Positions 61,387 through 64,000 of a DNA stretch of 64,000 nucleotides are shown piece by piece. The notes beneath the pieces were generated by a model. The model was given only the letters and a program-made list of their open reading frames with translations, had not been told where the DNA came from and did no database searches. Source of the stretch: Eubacteriaceae bacterium (GTDB taxonomy: Bacteria; Bacillota; Clostridia; Eubacteriales; Anaerofustaceae). A program made the translations under genes and the position numbers. Numbering within the stretch: the stretch's first letter is position 1; the number at the start of each line of letters is the position of its first letter. The DNA is taken from positions 124,001 through 188,000 of the forward strand of contig JAFZLL010000032.1 in the NCBI GenBank assembly GCA_017551505.1, in the 5' to 3' direction.

Positions 61387-61397
61387 CGATGGGCGTT

Positions 61398-62072
61398 TCA
61401 GTCATCCTGCCCCTGCGTCCCTGCAACATCCGGTACAAGTTTGGTGATGCTCGCAAGGAATTCGCCTATGTCAGGCTGCTGACCCTGGTATGTAGAGGTC
61501 ATCCACACCACGATGTAGTCCCTGTTCTTCCCGATATAGTAGTTGAGACTGACGTAATCGTTCAAGGAAGCTGTGAAAGAGATATAATCTTCTTCGGCAA
61601 TGGCCGCGTGACTGCTGTCGGAAAGACTGTAGCCTCTCCCGGTCAGCGCGGTGCGCAGATTCAGCGCGTAGTTCGAAGCGCTCAGCTTGGCATTCAGACT
61701 CTTATTGGTATCGACTATGTACATCGCCAGACATACGGCGTTCTCTTTATCCGCGAGCATGATATCGTAGTATTCGCTTTTGCCGCTGTCAGCGAGTATC
61801 TCTTCTGTGAGGACCGTATCCATGTTGTATACCGCCACATCGGACGGGTTCTGGGCGATGAATTCGGCTTCAGCCCGCCTCAGCCCGGAAGGCAGCGTAA
61901 ACGTCAGTCCCATGAATTCCGACGTAAAGACATTGCCCTGCCACGTGCCGAAAGCCACAGGGTCCACCTGCGGTACGTCGGGCTCCGGAGGATTGGTGGG
62001 CAGGCAGCCCGATATGCATACTGTCAGCAGCATGGTCAAGATCAAAGCAGATATCCGTTTAATTATTCTCAC
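61398..62072 (-). CDS. PsbP-like lipoprotein of unknown function
   Basis: Exported lipoprotein of 224 residues. The signal peptide MRIIKRISALILTMLLTVCI leads to the lipobox ISGC (Cys23), then a Pro-rich linker. The domain (WQGNVFTSEFMGLTFTLPSG ... YDIMLADKENAVCLAMYIVD ... YVSLNYYIGKNRDYIVVWMT) follows the pattern of a large group of Clostridial lipoproteins with a PsbP/DcrB-type fold. No active-site residues are visible. It is divergent from the M3 peptidase gene, 85 bases away. Confidence 0.7.
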   Translation of the reverse strand: MRIIKRISALILTMLLTVCISGCLPTNPPEPDVPQVDPVAFGTWQGNVFTSEFMGLTFTLPSGLRRAEAEFIAQNPSDVAVYNMDTVLTEEILADSGKSEYYDIMLADKENAVCLAMYIVDTNKSLNAKLSASNYALNLRTALTGRGYSLSDSSHAAIAEEDYISFTASLNDYVSLNYYIGKNRDYIVVWMTSTYQGQQPDIGEFLASITKLVPDVAGTQGQDD

Positions 62073-62157
62073 TTTATTTCTCTCAAAATGGAATGGTTCA
62101 TTATAACATAAAACATCTTGTGATAGAATAAGTCATACATACTTCAGGAGGTCAGAG

Positions 62158-63843
62158 ATGAGATTTGACGAGATAGAATACAGACATATAGATCAGGATG
62201 AAATGAAAAACGAAGCCGAAAGGATCCTCTTGCTTATTAATGGAGCTTCCGATTTCGATAGCTTCGCAGCCGCTGTCCTCGAGTTCGACAGGCTCCAAAA
62301 GGACTTTTCGACTATGAGCAGCCTGTGCCAGATACGCCACAGCTGTCACACCGACGATGAGTTTTATAAAGACGAACAGGCTTACTACGACAATGTCGAG
62401 CCTATCTTCATCGGTTATTATGTGGAATTCTGCAAGGCCGTAGTAGCGTCCACCTTTAAAGATCAGATAATACAGCGCTGGGGAGAGCGCTTCTTTACTG
62501 CCTGCGAATATACCATCAAAAGCTTCGATGAGGCTATGATACCGTTCATGCAGAAGGAAAACGAGCTGGCGAGCGAATACCAGAGGCTCATGTCCCAGAG
62601 CCAGATCGAATTCAACGGCGAAAAGCTTACCCTTCCCGGGCTCATGAGCTTTTTCTCGGATCCGGACCGCGAGGTCCGCAAAGGCGCCATCACAGCATTC
62701 GACGGTTTCCTGCATACTCTTGAGGAGCCTGTAGGGGAGCTGTTCGACGAGCTGGTCAAGGTGCGAACCCAGATGGGAAAGGCTATGGGATTTGAAACTT
62801 ATACGCCGCTGGCTTACATACTGCGCTGCAGGTATGACTACGATAAGGAGGCTGTCAAGGTTTTCCGCGATCAGGTAGTAAGGGAGGTCGTGCCCCTTGT
62901 CGGAAAGATCAGGGCGAAACAGGCCGAACGCATCGGGGTCGACAGGATAACATTCACCGACAGTTCCTTCGAATTTCCGCAGGGCAACCCGCGGCCGCAA
63001 GGCACCGTGAAGGAAAAGATAGAAACAGCAAGGAAGATGTACAATGACCTGAATCCCTCGACGGGAGAACTGTTCTCCATGATGGCCGACAGCGGCCTGC
63101 TGGATCTTGAAAGCCGCCCCAACAAGGCGCAGGGAGGATACTGCAGCGATCTGGCAAACTACAGCCTGCCTTTCATTTTCGCAAACTTCAACGGAACAGA
63201 GGATGATGTCGAGGTGCTGACTCATGAAGCCGGCCACGCGTACAATGCCTGGAGCGTGAGAGATTTCGAGCTCTCTGATCAGATGGAAGCCGGCATGGAA
63301 ACATGCGAGATCCACTCCACTTCCATGGAATTCTTCACCTCCCCGTATATGGAGCTGTTTTTCGGGGAACGGGCGGATGATTACCGCTACGCGCACCTGG
63401 CGAGCACCGTCATGGCTATCGCATATGAATGTATGGTCGACGAGTTCCAGGAAAAGATGTATGAATCACCGGAGCTGACATTCGCCGAAAGGAAGGAGGT
63501 CTGGCATTCTCTTGAAAGGAAGTACCAGCCTGACAGGGATTATGACGGGCTCTATCCGACCCTCGAGTCCGGGACATACTGGCTCAGACAGCTGCACATA
63601 TTCATGTACCCCTTCTATTACATCGATTACGCACTGGCGAGCGTTAGCGCATTGGATTTCAACAACAGGATGATAAGCGACAGGGAAGGCGCATGGAAGG
63701 ATTACGATAAGTTGTGCCATATAGGTGGCAAGCTTTTTTACAGGGAAGCCCTTGCCGAATGCTCTCTTAAAGATCCCTTCAGCGAAGGCTCGCTCGAAAT
63801 GATAATCGCACCGCTGTATGAACAGCTGGGACTGGAAAAATAA
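62158..63843 (+). CDS. pepF: M3 family oligoendopeptidase
   Basis: Zinc endopeptidase that cleaves oligopeptides in the cytosol. The 561-residue product has LTHEAGHAYNAW (zinc motif HEAGH, about residues 357-361) and the downstream Glu in MEAGMETCEIHSTSMEFFTS (the third ligand region). The N-terminal helical half and the final SVSALDF...AWKDYDKLCHIGG are typical of the PepF/M3 oligoendopeptidase F group. AGGAGG lies 6 bases before the ATG. It completes the set of intracellular peptidases suited to use of imported peptides. Confidence 0.94.
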   Translation: MRFDEIEYRHIDQDEMKNEAERILLLINGASDFDSFAAAVLEFDRLQKDFSTMSSLCQIRHSCHTDDEFYKDEQAYYDNVEPIFIGYYVEFCKAVVASTFKDQIIQRWGERFFTACEYTIKSFDEAMIPFMQKENELASEYQRLMSQSQIEFNGEKLTLPGLMSFFSDPDREVRKGAITAFDGFLHTLEEPVGELFDELVKVRTQMGKAMGFETYTPLAYILRCRYDYDKEAVKVFRDQVVREVVPLVGKIRAKQAERIGVDRITFTDSSFEFPQGNPRPQGTVKEKIETARKMYNDLNPSTGELFSMMADSGLLDLESRPNKAQGGYCSDLANYSLPFIFANFNGTEDDVEVLTHEAGHAYNAWSVRDFELSDQMEAGMETCEIHSTSMEFFTSPYMELFFGERADDYRYAHLASTVMAIAYECMVDEFQEKMYESPELTFAERKEVWHSLERKYQPDRDYDGLYPTLESGTYWLRQLHIFMYPFYYIDYALASVSALDFNNRMISDREGAWKDYDKLCHIGGKLFYREALAECSLKDPFSEGSLEMIIAPLYEQLGLEK

Positions 63844-63935
63844 GGGAGGTTTAAGGACCTTGGATATAAGTGCAGCCGATTATATAAGTTTGGATGCATT
63901 ATTATAGGTATCTGCCTTACAGATCATAGAAAAAG

Positions 63936-63977
63936 CCGGTGTGCAATGATTTTCAGTCATCACACACCGGTCTTTTT
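63936..63977 (+). terminator. Rho-independent terminator of pepF
   Basis: Arms CCGGTGTG / CACACCGG, with a second short pairing ATGA / TCAT inside, are followed by TCTTTTT. Confidence 0.85.
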
Positions 63978-64000
63978 ATTGTCTGAGCCTTATCGTGGCA

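Noticed and set aside
62152-63396. 414-codon open frame antisense to pepF
   Set aside because: Shadow of the conserved peptidase gene; no ribosome site and no recognisable domain.
1-64000. CRISPR arrays, insertion sequences, prophage genes, rRNA operons
   Set aside because: No regularly spaced repeats, transposase or integrase motifs, phage structural genes or rRNA sequence were seen.

Overview
The window looks like a chromosomal segment of a low-to-mid GC Gram-positive anaerobe of the class Clostridia. Reasons: AGGAGG-type ribosome binding sites almost everywhere, sigma-A promoters of the TTGACA-N17-TATAAT kind, many U-tract hairpin terminators, a DAK2/Asp23/RecG operon, a dimeric glycyl-tRNA synthetase, a lysyl-tRNA synthetase with a fused C-terminal tRNA-binding domain, and a GGGtGRT/NifU-like pair. 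Oligopeptide uptake genes and many peptidases (M29, C69, M48, M16, M3) fit a peptide-using lifestyle. I cannot name the species. There is one tRNA gene (Gln, TTG). I see no rRNA, CRISPR array, insertion sequence or prophage.

Layout. 0-21.7 kb: the end of an oligopeptide ABC operon (oppF partial, then the binding lipoprotein), an M29 aminopeptidase, a guanylate kinase behind a structured leader, an SNF2 helicase, a nitroreductase downstream of a repeat-bearing surface protein that is split by one in-frame amber codon, a C69 dipeptidase, a SipW-like signal peptidase with a long tail, a DUF4300 lipoprotein followed by a decayed acetyltransferase gene and tRNA-Gln, the Fe-S scaffold/GGGtGRT/DUF4230 operon, an M48 peptidase with a zinc ribbon, and greA-lysS.

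21.7-40 kb: an accessory stretch of short, mostly single-gene units on the + strand, each with its own signals. It holds XRE, MerR and BlaI regulators, a BlaR1-like sensor protease, acetyltransferases, methyltransferases, a MATE pump, a metallo-beta-lactamase-fold protein, a second nitroreductase, a flavodoxin-like reductase, a diverged RpiB relative, and an XRE regulator followed by a membrane M50-like protease. By eye it is more AT-rich than its surroundings. It resembles a collection of stress or drug-response modules.

40-64 kb: mostly housekeeping. A MalY/PatB aminotransferase; the asp23-dak2-recG operon; then a long minus-strand run (yebC, rarA, plsY, nadE, a TetR regulator, glyS, recO, mutS2, a D,D-carboxypeptidase, an M16 peptidase); then a PrsW protease, a second MATE transporter facing it across a perfect 48-bp palindrome, a PsbP-like lipoprotein and an M3 oligoendopeptidase.

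The observations most worth following are the structured leader in front of guanylate kinase, the amber-interrupted repeat/cyclophilin-like protein, the XRE-M50 module with overlapping palindromes, and the GGGtGRT operon, whose biochemical role is not known to me.
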